Source of the DNA: Saccharopolyspora gloriosae
GTDB taxonomy: Bacteria; Actinomycetota; Actinomycetes; Mycobacteriales; Pseudonocardiaceae
Reading direction: 5' to 3'
Length of the DNA: 64,000 bases
NCBI RefSeq assembly: GCF_014203325.1
Contig: NZ_JACHIV010000001.1
Coordinates: forward strand, 2,977,501 to 3,041,500
The notes under the pieces are model-generated. The model did no database searches. It worked only from the letters and a program-made list of their open reading frames with translations, and was not told the DNA's origin. Shown piece after piece: positions 32,587 through 42,250 of this stretch. Position numbers and translations under genes: made by a program. How positions within the stretch are numbered: the stretch's first letter is position 1; each line of letters begins with the position of its first letter.

Positions 32587-33335
32587 GCCGCGGCGTCCTG
32601 GTCACCGGGGCCTCCCGCGGCATCGGCCGCGCCATCGCCACCGCGTTCGCCACCGCAGGCGACCGCGTCGCCGTGCACTGCTCCTCCCGCCCCGACGACG
32701 CCGCCCGCACCGTGCGGGAGCTGCCCGGGACCGGGCACGTGCTGCTGCGCGCCGACATCGCCGACCCCGGCCAGGTCCAACGGCTCGTCGCCGACGCCGT
32801 CACCGGGCTCGGCGCGCTCGACGTCCTGGTCAACAACGCGGCCGTGATGACCCCGCACCCGCCGGCCACCACCTCCTACGCCGACTGGCAGGACGCGTGG
32901 CGCTCCACCGTCGAGGTGAACCTGCTGGGCGCGGCGAACCTGAGCCACCAGGTCGCCGCGCACCTCATCGGGCGGGGCGCCGAAGGCCGCATCGTCAACG
33001 TCGGCTCGCGCGGCGCCTTCCGCGGCGAACCCGACCACCCGGCCTACGCCGCGAGCAAGGCCGCCCTGCACGCGCTCGGCCAATCCCTGGCGGTCGCATT
33101 GGGCCCGCACGGTATCGGCGTCGCTTCCGTCGCACCGGGGTTCGTCGACACCGAGCGCGTCACCGACCGGCTCGCCGGGCGGCAAGGCGAGGACATCCGC
33201 GCCCAGAGCCCGTTCCGCCGCGTCGCCGCACCCGAGGAGGTCGCCTCCGCCGTGGTCTACCTCGCGTCCCCGGAGGCGACCTGGTCCTCCGGCGCCGTGC
33301 TCGACGTCAACGGAGCGTCCTACCTGCGCACCTGA
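32583..33335 (+). CDS. SDR family oxidoreductase
   Basis: A 250-aa short-chain dehydrogenase: GVLVTGASRGIGRAIATAF, LDVLVNNAAVMT, VNVGSRGAFRGEPDHPAYAA followed by SKAALHALGQSL gives the Ser-Tyr-Lys triad. The GTG at 32583 overlaps the VOC stop, so the two are coupled. Target unknown; likely under the divergent GntR regulator. Confidence 0.89.
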   Translation: MSRGVLVTGASRGIGRAIATAFATAGDRVAVHCSSRPDDAARTVRELPGTGHVLLRADIADPGQVQRLVADAVTGLGALDVLVNNAAVMTPHPPATTSYADWQDAWRSTVEVNLLGAANLSHQVAAHLIGRGAEGRIVNVGSRGAFRGEPDHPAYAASKAALHALGQSLAVALGPHGIGVASVAPGFVDTERVTDRLAGRQGEDIRAQSPFRRVAAPEEVASAVVYLASPEATWSSGAVLDVNGASYLRT

Positions 33336-33464
33336 TTCACCACGGCCGTGGTGCCTCGCGGCGCCGTGGCGCGGGCCGCGCGCCCGGTATCCTCGGCCGT
33401 GGCCGCCGAACCCGGCCGGGGCGGCGAGCGCGACGGAATCCCGCAGCGTCGGCAGGAGCCAGCC

Positions 33465-33989
33465 ATGACCGAACGCAAACCGCTCGGCATGACCTTCGAG
33501 TCGTGGATCGACCGCCAGATCCGGGTGGCGCAGGAACGCGGCGACTTCAACGACCTCGAAGGCACCGGGAAACCGCTGCCCGGCGCCGGGCAACCGCACG
33601 ACGAGCTGTGGTGGGTCAAGGGCTACGTCGAACGCGAAGGCCTCTCCCGCGAAGCGCTGCTACCGACTCCGCTGCAACTGCGCAAGGAGATCGAGCGGCT
33701 GCCGGAGACCGCGCGCGAACTACCCACCGAACAGGCCGTCCGCGACGTCGCCGACGACCTCAACCGCCGCATCGTCGCCTGGCTGCGCACCCCGTCCGGG
33801 CCGCAAGTGCCCATCGCGACCGTGCGCGTCGACGACCTCGTCGCCCGCTGGCGCGACGACCGCGCCACCACCGGCCGAACGCCCACCCCGCCCGTCCAGA
33901 ACCGGCCCGTCGAGCGCGACGGGCGGTGGCGGCGGTTCACCCGCTACCTGCGCGGCACCACCCGCTTCCCGGCTCGCACCCGCCCCTGA
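33465..33989 (+). CDS. DUF1992 (DnaJ-homologue subfamily C member 28-like) protein
   Basis: A 174-aa protein with the DUF1992 domain in its first 70 residues: TFESWIDRQIRVAQERGDFN followed by DLEGTGKPLPGAG and ELWWVKGYVEREGLS. There is no J domain here despite the family nickname. The C-terminal third is basic and Pro-rich. AGGAG lies 6 bases before ATG 33465. Function unknown. Confidence 0.85.
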   Translation: MTERKPLGMTFESWIDRQIRVAQERGDFNDLEGTGKPLPGAGQPHDELWWVKGYVEREGLSREALLPTPLQLRKEIERLPETARELPTEQAVRDVADDLNRRIVAWLRTPSGPQVPIATVRVDDLVARWRDDRATTGRTPTPPVQNRPVERDGRWRRFTRYLRGTTRFPARTRP

Positions 33990-33998
33990 GCGCCCTGG

Positions 33999-35195
33999 TC
34001 AGTCGACGACGGCTCCTCGCGCCAGCACCAGGCACACGTCGGCGAGCGCGCCGAGATCGGCACGCGGATCGCCGTGCACGACCAGCACATCGGCGTCCCG
34101 GCCCGCCGCCAGCCGCCCCGTGACCTCGCCGAGGCCGAGCGCGGCGGCACTGGAGACCGTCGCCATCTCCAGGATGCGCCCCGGCGCGAACCCGAGGTGC
34201 GCGTAGAGCTCCAGAGCCCCGGCCAGGTCGTCGAACGGGCTGCCGGGAAGTCCCGCGTCGGTGCCGGTGATGAGGTCGACGCCCCGCTCGGCCATCCACG
34301 GGAGCCGCCCGTAGACCTGCTCGGCCACCTCAGGCGGCAACTTCTCGATGATCGTGCGCCAGTTCCGCGACGACGCCGCGCACGCGCGCACACCCCGGGC
34401 GGCCATCTCGGCGGCGGTCGCGGGATCACGCCGCACGCTGCGCTGACCCGTCATCCAGGAGCAGTGCTCGATGGTGCGCGCACCCGCGGCCACGGCGTCC
34501 CGGATCGCCTCGGTGCCGTGGGCGTGCGCGGCGACCGGCAACCCCAGCCGCTCCGCCTCCGCCACCAGGACCCGCAGCTGATCGCGGTCGAACTGGGAGG
34601 TCCAGCTCGGCGGGGAGTGCGGCGTGATCTGCCCGCCGGAGGCCATCACCTTGATCATGTCGACGCCGAGTTCCGCGTTGCGCCGCACCTGATCGCGGAT
34701 GCCGCGGTCGGAGCCGGCGGCCGCGCCGAGGAACCAGCAGTGCCCACCGGGAACCGTCAGCGGCGGCCCGGTCGCCACGATGCGCGGGCCGCGCGCGGCA
34801 CCGGCGGTGATGTCGTCGCGCACCCGCGCGGCCAGCCCACCGCGATCACCGCAGTCCCGCAGCGTCGTCACGCCCGAGCGCAATGCCGCCAGCGCGCGCC
34901 GCCCCATCGCGTGGCGCAACGACTCGTCCGACGCCGTGCGCACGGTTTCCACCAGCGCCGCCGCATCGGCCGAGGTCTCGTCGAACGCGAGGTGCACGTG
35001 CGCGTTGACCAGCCCCGGTAGCACGGTCGCGCCGTCGAAGTGCTGCCGTCCCGTCCCTTCCGGGGCCAGCGCCAGCACTTCCCGGCACGGCCCGACCGCC
35101 ACGACACGGGTGCCGTCGACGAGCACCGCACCGTCCTCGACGCACTCGCCTTCGGGGCCGGGCAACACCCGGTCCGCCGTGATCAGTCGCAGCAC
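33999..35195 (-). CDS. amidohydrolase family protein (paralogue of 59319-60518)
   Basis: A 398-aa metallo-dependent hydrolase. Metal motif VLPGLVNAHVHLAFDE, carboxylated-Lys candidate in VDMIKVMASGGQITPHSPPS, and His ligands in PVAAHAHGTEAI and RTIEHCSWMTG, ending with Asp in LITGTDAGLPGS. It resembles the imidazolonepropionase/prolidase-like group, some of which hydrolyse acyl-amino acids or dipeptides. GTG at 35195 has GGGAGG 6 bases upstream. A closely related gene is at 59319, suggesting duplication or parallel transfer. Confidence 0.88.
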   Translation of the reverse strand: MLRLITADRVLPGPEGECVEDGAVLVDGTRVVAVGPCREVLALAPEGTGRQHFDGATVLPGLVNAHVHLAFDETSADAAALVETVRTASDESLRHAMGRRALAALRSGVTTLRDCGDRGGLAARVRDDITAGAARGPRIVATGPPLTVPGGHCWFLGAAAGSDRGIRDQVRRNAELGVDMIKVMASGGQITPHSPPSWTSQFDRDQLRVLVAEAERLGLPVAAHAHGTEAIRDAVAAGARTIEHCSWMTGQRSVRRDPATAAEMAARGVRACAASSRNWRTIIEKLPPEVAEQVYGRLPWMAERGVDLITGTDAGLPGSPFDDLAGALELYAHLGFAPGRILEMATVSSAAALGLGEVTGRLAAGRDADVLVVHGDPRADLGALADVCLVLARGAVVD

Positions 35196-35372
35196 GCTCC
35201 GCCTCCCAGCACCGTCGCGGCCGATCCGCGAAGCACCCCGGCACCGGCAAGATCCACCGGGCGCGCGCGAAGAGGAACATCGCGGTGACGCAATTCGATC
35301 GGCCGCTGATCACCGGACCTTACCGATCACGGGTGGCTCGCCCGGCCGGATTCGTTCACACCGGGGAACCGC

Positions 35373-36389
35373 TCAACCGCGGGGTGAACCGGTCAGCAGC
35401 TCGTCGAGGCCACCGGCGAAGGGCGTCGCGCGCCAGTGCTCGACGGCCGGACCCACCGCGTCCGCGAGCATCGGCAACTGCGGCGCGAGCGCCAGGCACG
35501 ACACGGCCCGCAGCATGCCCACCGCGTTGACGAACCGCAGCACCCGCTCGTCCAGCCCGCGCAACCCACGTCGCCGCGCCTCCTTCTCGTAGACGGCTTC
35601 GCCCTCCGGGCCGAACGACGCCAGATCCCACTCGACCGGGCCGAGCGTGGCCAGCTCGAAATCGGAGAACAGCTCACCGCCCGACGTGGGCACGATGTTG
35701 ACCGCCGGAGCGTCCCCGTGGATCACCTGCAACTCCACGCCGGGGAACACCGCCTCGAACTCCGGCCGCGAGCCGACCACCGGCCCCAGGACCTCCCACT
35801 CGCGGCGAGCGCGGTCGAGATCCACCGCCGTGATCAACTCCGGGTAGGCGGCGAGGTCGGCCAGCGCGTCGGTGACCATCCTCGGATCCGCCGCCGACAG
35901 GAACGGCAGCTCACCCGGATAGTCGCGCAACGCCGCGTGCAGCTCGGCGGTCGAGCCGCACCGGCGCGCGTAATCGGGCTCGGCGTCGTGATCGACCTCG
36001 ACGAACTCCCAGAACGTCATCGAGAACCCGTCGCGCAGCACCGGTTCCCGCGCCACCAGCGGACTCGGCGGGATCACCGGGACGCCCTGCTCGGCCAGCC
36101 ACGCCGCCACGTCCAGCTCGACCCGCTGCTGCGCGGACTGCTGCTCGGCGTCCACGTGGCGCGGCAGCACGGTGGGGACCCGCACGACCACCGGGGACGG
36201 CGCGAGGTGCACGACCACGGAGAACACGTCGTGCAGCACCGTCGCCGCACTCACGTCCCATCCCAGGTCGCGCCCCGCTGCCACTGCGGCGGCGCGAGCC
36301 CGTGCCGTGCGCTCGGCGAGCTGATCGGAGGTCATCAAAGCGGACATGCCGGTGATGGTGGCACCCGCGGCTGCCGCACCGCGACGCAT
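35373..36389 (-). CDS. aminoglycoside phosphotransferase-fold (APH) kinase
   Basis: 338 aa, kinase-like APH family. Nucleotide-lobe region SVVVHLAPSPVVVRVPTVLP, catalytic loop VELQVIHGDAPAVNIV with the HGD motif, and SDFELATLGPVEWDLAS with the metal-binding Asp. Substrates in this family range from antibiotics to sugars and choline; there is no sign of which. ATG at 36389 is 5 bases after GAGG; ATGs at 36347 and 36335 are alternatives closer to the family start. Located 28 bases after the amidase stop, probably the same transcript. Confidence 0.82.
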   Translation of the reverse strand: MRRGAAAAGATITGMSALMTSDQLAERTARARAAAVAAGRDLGWDVSAATVLHDVFSVVVHLAPSPVVVRVPTVLPRHVDAEQQSAQQRVELDVAAWLAEQGVPVIPPSPLVAREPVLRDGFSMTFWEFVEVDHDAEPDYARRCGSTAELHAALRDYPGELPFLSAADPRMVTDALADLAAYPELITAVDLDRARREWEVLGPVVGSRPEFEAVFPGVELQVIHGDAPAVNIVPTSGGELFSDFELATLGPVEWDLASFGPEGEAVYEKEARRRGLRGLDERVLRFVNAVGMLRAVSCLALAPQLPMLADAVGPAVEHWRATPFAGGLDELLTGSPRG

Positions 36390-36417
36390 TTTCACCTCGA
36401 TCGTCGGCGGGTGAGCC

Positions 36418-37866
36418 CTACGGCGCCTGGAAACCGCCGATCACCTGCTCCAGCAGATCGGCCAGCCGCAGCGGGGTGCGATCCTCGAACATCGGACCGA
36501 TCAGCTGCACGCCCACCGGCAGCCCCTCGGGAGACCGGCCCGCCGGCACGGCCGTGGCGGGCAGTCCGGGCATCGTGGCCACCCCCGCCCAGACGAGCTG
36601 GTCGAAGTACGGGTGCTCGACGCCGTCGACGTCGATGCGGCGCGCCAGCGGATCCGGGGCGTGGTCGTGCGGGAACGCGGGAGTCGGCGTGATCGGGCAC
36701 ACCACGGCGTCGAACTCGCAGAACAGCCGCCGCCAGCCGAGGCGGTGCAGCTCGCGGCGGTCGTTGACCTGGAGCCAGTCGCGGTGGCTCAGCACCATCC
36801 CGCGCAGCCGAGCCGCCTCCAGGCTCTGATCGTCCGCGCTGAGCCCGGCGGCACGGGACCGCAGCCGCTCGTAGTCGTCGACGGGGAAGTGCGCGACGGA
36901 CCCCGAGAACTGCAGCTGCGTGTAGAGGATCGCGGCTTCGGCCGGATCGGGAAGCAGCTCGCTGCGCCGTTCGACGCGGCAGCCACCGTCGGCCAGCGCG
37001 TCGGCCACCCGCTCCACGCCCGCTCGCACCGCCGCCCCGGTCGGCATGAACGGGTGCTCGTCGAGGACGAGGACCCGGAAGTCGCCGAGCTGCTCGTGGC
37101 GCGCGGGCGGCAGCCGCACGTGGTGCGCCTTGCCGAGCGTCAGCGGGTCCGGCCCGGCCATGACGTCGAGCAGCAGTTCCAGGTCGCGGGCGGTGCGCGC
37201 CATCGGGCCGACGACGGCCAGGTCGAGGTCGACCGGCAAGGGCGGCGCCGTCGGCGCGACCATGCCGCGGGTCGCCGCCAGCCCGACGGTCGGCTTGTGC
37301 GCGTAGACGCCGCAGAAGTGCGCGGGGGTGCGCAACGAACCGGCGAGGTCGGAACCGAGGGACAGCGCGCCGAATCCCGACGCCAAGGCCGCCGCCGATC
37401 CGCCGGAGGACCCACCCGGGGTGCGGGCGTGGTCCCACGGATTGCGAGTGGTGCCGTAGATCTCGTTGAAGGTCTGGATGTCCTGCAGTCCCAGGGGCAC
37501 GTTGGTCTTGCCGAGCACCACCGCTCCGGCGGCCTTGATCCGCGACACCTGCACCGCGTCCTCGGCCGGCACGTGGTCCCGGTGTGGCGGCATTCCCCAG
37601 GTCGTGGGCATTCCGGCGACGTCGTAGGACTCCTTGACCGTCATCGGAACACCGAGCAGCGGCCGGTCCTCGCCGCGGGCACGCGCCCGGTCGGCCCGGT
37701 GCGCGGCGGCGCGCGCCCCGTCGAAGTCCGGCACGCAGATCGCGTTGATCACCTCGTCGTCCCGCTCGATGCGGGAGATGGCCTCCTCGGTCAGCTCCGC
37801 CGAGCTCACTTCACCGGCGCGCAACGCGGCCAGGACCGCTTCGGCCGACTGCTGGTTCCACTCCAT
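36418..37866 (-). CDS. amidase (amidase-signature family)
   Basis: A 482-aa Ser-Ser-Lys amidohydrolase. Catalytic Lys in GVPMTVKESYDVAG, the Gly/Ser-rich signature TPGGSSGGSAAALASGFGAL, and GSDLAGSLRTPAHFCGVYAH with the nucleophile Ser; FDAVVCPITPTPAF and VGVQLIGPMFEDRTPL complete the family pattern. ATG at 37866. It may be cotranscribed with the APH-fold kinase. Substrate amide unknown. Confidence 0.92.
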   Translation of the reverse strand: MEWNQQSAEAVLAALRAGEVSSAELTEEAISRIERDDEVINAICVPDFDGARAAAHRADRARARGEDRPLLGVPMTVKESYDVAGMPTTWGMPPHRDHVPAEDAVQVSRIKAAGAVVLGKTNVPLGLQDIQTFNEIYGTTRNPWDHARTPGGSSGGSAAALASGFGALSLGSDLAGSLRTPAHFCGVYAHKPTVGLAATRGMVAPTAPPLPVDLDLAVVGPMARTARDLELLLDVMAGPDPLTLGKAHHVRLPPARHEQLGDFRVLVLDEHPFMPTGAAVRAGVERVADALADGGCRVERRSELLPDPAEAAILYTQLQFSGSVAHFPVDDYERLRSRAAGLSADDQSLEAARLRGMVLSHRDWLQVNDRRELHRLGWRRLFCEFDAVVCPITPTPAFPHDHAPDPLARRIDVDGVEHPYFDQLVWAGVATMPGLPATAVPAGRSPEGLPVGVQLIGPMFEDRTPLRLADLLEQVIGGFQAP

Positions 37867-38026
37867 GGATCCGAAGCTAGCGGCCTTGCGCGAAGGGCAC
37901 GAAATCCCGCGTTGCACAAGGAAAAACGCAGGTCGGGAGGCAGGCGTGCCACCAGGGCGGGCAGGTGTTCGGCTGAGCCTCGCCTCGTGCAGATGACGGT
38001 GTCCGGCCAGGAGGATTCGCGCTGGC

Positions 38027-38071
38027 GCGGCGTCTCCCCGCGCTACCCGGTGCCCCCAGCGGAGACGCCGC
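38027..38071. terminator. hairpin downstream of aldehyde dehydrogenase gene
   Basis: 11-base perfect arms, GCGGCGTCTCC at 38027-38037 and GGAGACGCCGC at 38061-38071, with a 23-base loop. It lies 28 bases past the aldehyde dehydrogenase stop, on the side expected for its terminator, inside the 232-base gap before the amidase start. Confidence 0.55.
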
Positions 38072-38098
38072 TGAAGGCACCGACCCGCCCAACTCCGC

Positions 38099-39568
38099 TC
38101 AGAGTTCGAGCATGACGGTCTTGGTCTCGGTGTAGGCCAGCAGCGCGTCCGGACCGTGTTCGCGGCCGATCCCGGACTCCTTGAAACCGCCGAACGGGGC
38201 CGTGCCGGGCGCCATCGCACCCCAGGTGTTCACCCAGACCGTGCCCGCGCGCAGCTCGGCGCTGACCCGGTGCGCGAGCGACACGTCCCGCGTCCACACC
38301 GACGCGGCCAGCCCGTAGCGGGTGTCGTCGGCCAGCCGCACGGCCTGCGCGGTGTCGGTGAAGCTGAGCAGCGCCGCGACCGGGCCGAAGATCTCCTCCT
38401 GCGCGACGCGCATATCGGTGCGCACGTCCTCCAGCAGCGTCGGCGCGACGAACAGACCCGGCCGCGGCAGGCGGTGCCCGCCGGTGCTGATGGTGGCGCC
38501 CTCGGCGCGGGCCAGGTCGACGTAGCCGGTGACCCGCTCCCAGTGCGCGCGGAAGGCCAGCGGCCCCAGCGTCGTGGCCGGGTCGAACGGGTCGCCCGGC
38601 ACGAACCGCTCCATCGCCGCGCGCAGCAGCTCACCGAACCGTGCGCGCACGTCCCGGTGCACGAGGATGCGGGTACCGGCCACGCACCCCTGGCCGGTAC
38701 CCATGCAGAACGCGGCTGCGGCCGCGGTGGCGGCGGCGTCCAGATCGGCGTCCGGGAACACGATGAACGGGGACTTCCCGCCCAGTTCCAGGCCGACCCG
38801 CTTGAGCGTGTCGGCCGAGGTGCGCAGGACCTGCTTGCCCACCGGGCCGGAACCGGTGAACGAGACCTTGTCCACGCCCGGGTGGCCGATCAGCGCCTGC
38901 CCGGTGCTCGCGCCGAGCCCGGTGATCACGTTGACCACTCCGGCGGGCACGTCGACGTCGGTGAGCAGCTGCGCCAGCCGCAGCGCCGAGAGCGAACCGT
39001 GCTCGGAGGGCTTGAGCACCACGGTGTTGCCCGCTGCCAGCGCCGGAGCCAGCTTCCACGACGTCTGCAACGCCGGGCCGTTCCAGGCGATGATCGCCGC
39101 GACCACCCCGATCGGCTGGCGCAACGTGTAGTGCAGCCTGCCGGGACCGGCCGGGGTGGTGTGCCCGGTCAGCTTCGTCGGCCAGCCCGCGTAGTGCCGG
39201 TAGACCTCCACCGCGTGCTCGACCATGCCGCGCGAGAGCGCCAGCGGCGCACCCATGTCCAGGGAATCCAGCACCGCGAGCTCCTCGCGGTGGGCCTCGA
39301 CCACGTCGGCGATGCGCGACAGCACCGCCGCCCGGTGCTGCGGGGACACCGCCGACCAGGTCTCGAACGCCCGGCGGCCCGACCGCACCGCCTCGTCGAC
39401 TTCGTCGGGGCCCGCGACGCCGAGCCGGGTGAGGACCTGCTCGGTGGCCGGGTCCACGGTCGGGAACGTCTCCGGTGAACGGGGCCGCTGCCGACGCCCG
39501 TCGATGAGGAAACCGAGCGGGTCCTCGTCGAGCAGCGCGGGACGAGGGCGGGTGGCGGACGTGGACAT
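38099..39568 (-). CDS. NAD(P)-dependent aldehyde dehydrogenase
   Basis: A 489-aa ALDH-superfamily enzyme oxidising an aldehyde to the acid. GVVAAIIAWNGPALQTSWKL, KPSEHGSLSALRLAQLL, the Rossmann FTGSGPVGKQVL, catalytic Glu in LKRVGLELGGKSPFIVFPDA, and catalytic Cys in TGQGCVAGTRILVHRD; the C-terminal FGGFKESGIGREHGPDALL is typical. Divergent from an MmyB-type XRE gene at 39701. Confidence 0.92.
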   Translation of the reverse strand: MSTSATRPRPALLDEDPLGFLIDGRRQRPRSPETFPTVDPATEQVLTRLGVAGPDEVDEAVRSGRRAFETWSAVSPQHRAAVLSRIADVVEAHREELAVLDSLDMGAPLALSRGMVEHAVEVYRHYAGWPTKLTGHTTPAGPGRLHYTLRQPIGVVAAIIAWNGPALQTSWKLAPALAAGNTVVLKPSEHGSLSALRLAQLLTDVDVPAGVVNVITGLGASTGQALIGHPGVDKVSFTGSGPVGKQVLRTSADTLKRVGLELGGKSPFIVFPDADLDAAATAAAAAFCMGTGQGCVAGTRILVHRDVRARFGELLRAAMERFVPGDPFDPATTLGPLAFRAHWERVTGYVDLARAEGATISTGGHRLPRPGLFVAPTLLEDVRTDMRVAQEEIFGPVAALLSFTDTAQAVRLADDTRYGLAASVWTRDVSLAHRVSAELRAGTVWVNTWGAMAPGTAPFGGFKESGIGREHGPDALLAYTETKTVMLEL

Positions 39569-39700
39569 GGGAACCTCCAGGACGGTGCCGATCTCTGGTC
39601 GGTTCGAGCTTCACCGCGACCGGCCGGGCCCGGGGCGTTGCGCGAGTCCCTGGGAATCGCAGTCCCACCCTGCCCGGCGCGGCTGCGGCAGGATGGGGAC

Positions 39701-40582
39701 ATGGCCGGCACACGGGCACATCAGCTCGCCGAGTTCCTGCGGACCCGCCGCGGCCGGGTGCGCCCGGCGGACCTCGGCTTGGAACCCGGCAGCGGACGCA
39801 AGGTCACCGGCCTGCGCCGCGAGGAACTGGCGATGCTGGCCGGGGTCAGCACGGATTACTACCAGCGCATCGAGCAGGGCAGGGACGTCCGGCCGTCCGA
39901 TCACGTGCTCGACGCGCTCGCCCGCGCCCTGGACCTGACCGAGGACGAGACCCGGCACCTGCACATGCTCGGCCGAGCGGTGCGGCGCCCCGCCGCGACG
40001 CGACGCCGCACGCGCGAACACGTCCCGGACACGACCCGCCGATTGCTGCACACCATGACCGGACCGGCGCTCGTGCTGAGCAGCCACCTCGACGTGCTGG
40101 CGTGGAACGCGCTGGCAGGCAGCCTCTTCGGCGGTTTGGACGCGGTGCCCGCCGCTGAACGCAACGTGCTGCGCGCGATCTTCCTCAACCCCGACGCCCC
40201 GCAGGTGTGCCCCGACTGGGAGGCCAGCGCGATCGAGTACATCGGGATGCTGCGCGCCGCCGCGGCCACCGACCCCGACCACCCGCGCCTGCAGGAACTG
40301 GTCGGTGAGCTGAGCGTGCGCGGCCCGCGGTTCCCGAAGTTGTGGGCCCGCCACGACGTGCGGGAGAAGACCCGCGGCCGCAAGGTCTTCCACCACCCCC
40401 AGGCCGGGGCCATGACCCTCGACTGGGACGCCTACCCGCTGCCCGGCCGTCCCGGCCCCACGCTGATCGCCTACACCGCGGTCCCCGGTTCCGCCGACGA
40501 CGAGCGGCTCCGCGCGCTGGCCAGCCTGCTCAGCACCGAACCCGCACCGGCCTCGGCCCGCCAGGTGGGCACGCGGCTCTGA
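39701..40582 (+). CDS. XRE family regulator with MmyB-like ligand domain
   Basis: 293 aa, same architecture as the protein at 28914: helix-turn-helix RKVTGLRREELAMLAGVSTD and YYQRIEQGRDVRPSDHVLDA, then an MmyB-type domain with LDVLAWNALAGSLFGGL and KVFHHPQAGAMTLDWDA. Likely regulator of the divergent aldehyde dehydrogenase gene, 132 bases away. Its stop is 4 bases from the convergent zinc/coiled-coil gene. Confidence 0.9.
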   Translation: MAGTRAHQLAEFLRTRRGRVRPADLGLEPGSGRKVTGLRREELAMLAGVSTDYYQRIEQGRDVRPSDHVLDALARALDLTEDETRHLHMLGRAVRRPAATRRRTREHVPDTTRRLLHTMTGPALVLSSHLDVLAWNALAGSLFGGLDAVPAAERNVLRAIFLNPDAPQVCPDWEASAIEYIGMLRAAAATDPDHPRLQELVGELSVRGPRFPKLWARHDVREKTRGRKVFHHPQAGAMTLDWDAYPLPGRPGPTLIAYTAVPGSADDERLRALASLLSTEPAPASARQVGTRL

Positions 40583-40586
40583 GCGG

Positions 40587-41804
40587 TCACCGCTCCTCGC
40601 CAGGCGGAGCCGCCGGGGTCTCCTGCGCACGCCCGGTTTCCGGTGTGGGCGGCTGCGGGGCGTAGCGCTCCAGCACGGAGCGGGCGCGGTCGGCCACGTC
40701 CTCGGCGTCGGGCACGAGGACATCGGCCAGTTCGCCGTGCAGCCGCCCGAACCGCTCGTGGGCCGCGGCAGCGGTGGCGCGCTGGTCTGCGAGGTCGTGG
40801 GTGAGCACTCGGATCTGCTCGTGCAGCGGGGCTAGAGCGTCGGCGTAGGAGCGGGTCGCCTCGGTGAGCCGGTCGGTGAGTTCCCCGACGCGTCCCTCGG
40901 CCGCCGAACGGTCCGCCTGCATCCGCTGGGTGAACTCGTCGGCCTGCGCGCGCAGCCGCTGCTGGTGGTGCTCGTCGAGTTCCCGGCGCAACTCCTGCTG
41001 GGCCTGCTCGTGCTCCCGGCGCAGCACGTCGACGCGGTCGAGCGCCGTGGCGCGCTCGCCGGCGAGGGTGTTGTGCAGTTCGGTGATGTGCTGCTGGGCG
41101 GTGGTGGCCTGCTCCAGCGCGGCCTGCCGGTCCGCCCCGGCGCGGGTGGTCTCGTCGCGCGCGGCGTCGCGATCCGCGATCGCTTGATCGCGTTCCTGGT
41201 CGGCGTGCGTCGCGCGCTCCACGGCCTCGTCCCGTTCGGCGGTGGCCGCTTCGGCCCGCGCGTCGGCCTGCTGCGCGGCCGACAACGCTTCGTCGCGCTC
41301 GGCGACGGCCGCGCGAGCGGTGTCCTGCGCGTCGGTGCGCGCGGTCTCGGCTTCCTGGCGTGCGTCGAGCGCTCGGGCCAGCTCGGCGGTGGCGAGCTGT
41401 TCGAGACCGGCGATCTCGTCGTGCACCGGCGCGAGCGCACCCTTGAGGTCGGCCAGCCGGTCCCGGAGGCCACCGAGGTCGACCTTGGTCATCGGCTGGT
41501 CCGGGCCGTAGACCTGCATCCAGATCTCGCGCTGCTCGTCGAGCATCGCGCACGTGATCGTCTTCGCGCCCCAGTTGCCGTAGCGGTCGGAGTCGGCGGG
41601 GCAGTAGGGCGTGGGCCGCCCGCCCTTGGACGGCACCGGGGGCAGCGGTTCTCCGCAGTAGGCGCAGCGGGCGTCGAGCCCTTCGGCCATCGCGCGCAGC
41701 GTCCGCTCCCGCCGCTGCGCCCGCGTTCCCCGCCGCACCGGCGCTTCCGGGCGGTCCTCCTCGCCCTCGCCGGTTCCCTCCGCCACGTCCGGCGACTGCT
41801 CCAT
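40587..41804 (-). CDS. zinc-finger plus coiled-coil protein, unknown function
   Basis: 405 aa, no firm family. N-terminal acidic stretch, then a Cys4 module: C47 and C50 in RCAYCGEPLPPVPSKGG, C68 in PTPYCPADSD, C85 in KTITCAMLDE, probably binding zinc. From about residue 110 to 370 the chain is an almost unbroken Ala/Glu/Arg-rich coiled coil (for example ATAERDEAVERATHADQERD). The C-terminus is Pro-rich. Overall shape recalls KfrA-type plasmid DNA-binding or segregation proteins, by architecture only. Upstream is the AT-richest intergenic tract of the window. Confidence 0.72.
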   Translation of the reverse strand: MEQSPDVAEGTGEGEEDRPEAPVRRGTRAQRRERTLRAMAEGLDARCAYCGEPLPPVPSKGGRPTPYCPADSDRYGNWGAKTITCAMLDEQREIWMQVYGPDQPMTKVDLGGLRDRLADLKGALAPVHDEIAGLEQLATAELARALDARQEAETARTDAQDTARAAVAERDEALSAAQQADARAEAATAERDEAVERATHADQERDQAIADRDAARDETTRAGADRQAALEQATTAQQHITELHNTLAGERATALDRVDVLRREHEQAQQELRRELDEHHQQRLRAQADEFTQRMQADRSAAEGRVGELTDRLTEATRSYADALAPLHEQIRVLTHDLADQRATAAAAHERFGRLHGELADVLVPDAEDVADRARSVLERYAPQPPTPETGRAQETPAAPPGEER

Positions 41805-42250
41805 CTTTGCGCGCCCCTCTCATCCGATTCACCTGCGGAAAGCATCAAAACCATGATCTTCAGTTGCGAATCATAACACCAGGTTAGAGTTTTAAAACCT
41901 AAACCCAACTCCTGGGGATTCTGATCGACACCATATGGATAACCAGGATTATGGATATAGTGGGATCTTAGGGTCGAGCCGTCGAGTCGAGGGCTTGCAA
42001 TAGTGCAAAACGGACAGCCGCCCGGCTGATCCGGAGAGCGGAAGGGCAGCGGGGGCTATCGGGGTGCGCAAGTGAATCGCCCCGGCGTGGCACCCGGCCG
42101 CGACATGGCGATCAAGTCAGAGGCAGCGGGTAGCCGCAGGGGTACGGGCGCCGAGAGCGCCATCGGGCGAACTTGGGCACGTCAGCGAAACGATCATGCC
42201 CACCGGACACTTAAGTCACGGTGACGAAAAGAATCAGGCTGCGAGACCGC
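41805..42250. other. AT-rich gene-free region
   Basis: 446 bases without a convincing gene. About 41830-41980 is well below the GC content of the surrounding DNA and holds a GTTTTAAAAC palindrome (41889-41898) within AGGTT...AACCT, and two copies of TATGGATA (41934 and 41950). It should include the promoter of the coiled-coil gene. A GTCACGGTGAC palindrome is at 42215-42225, just past the epoxide hydrolase stop. Confidence 0.55.
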
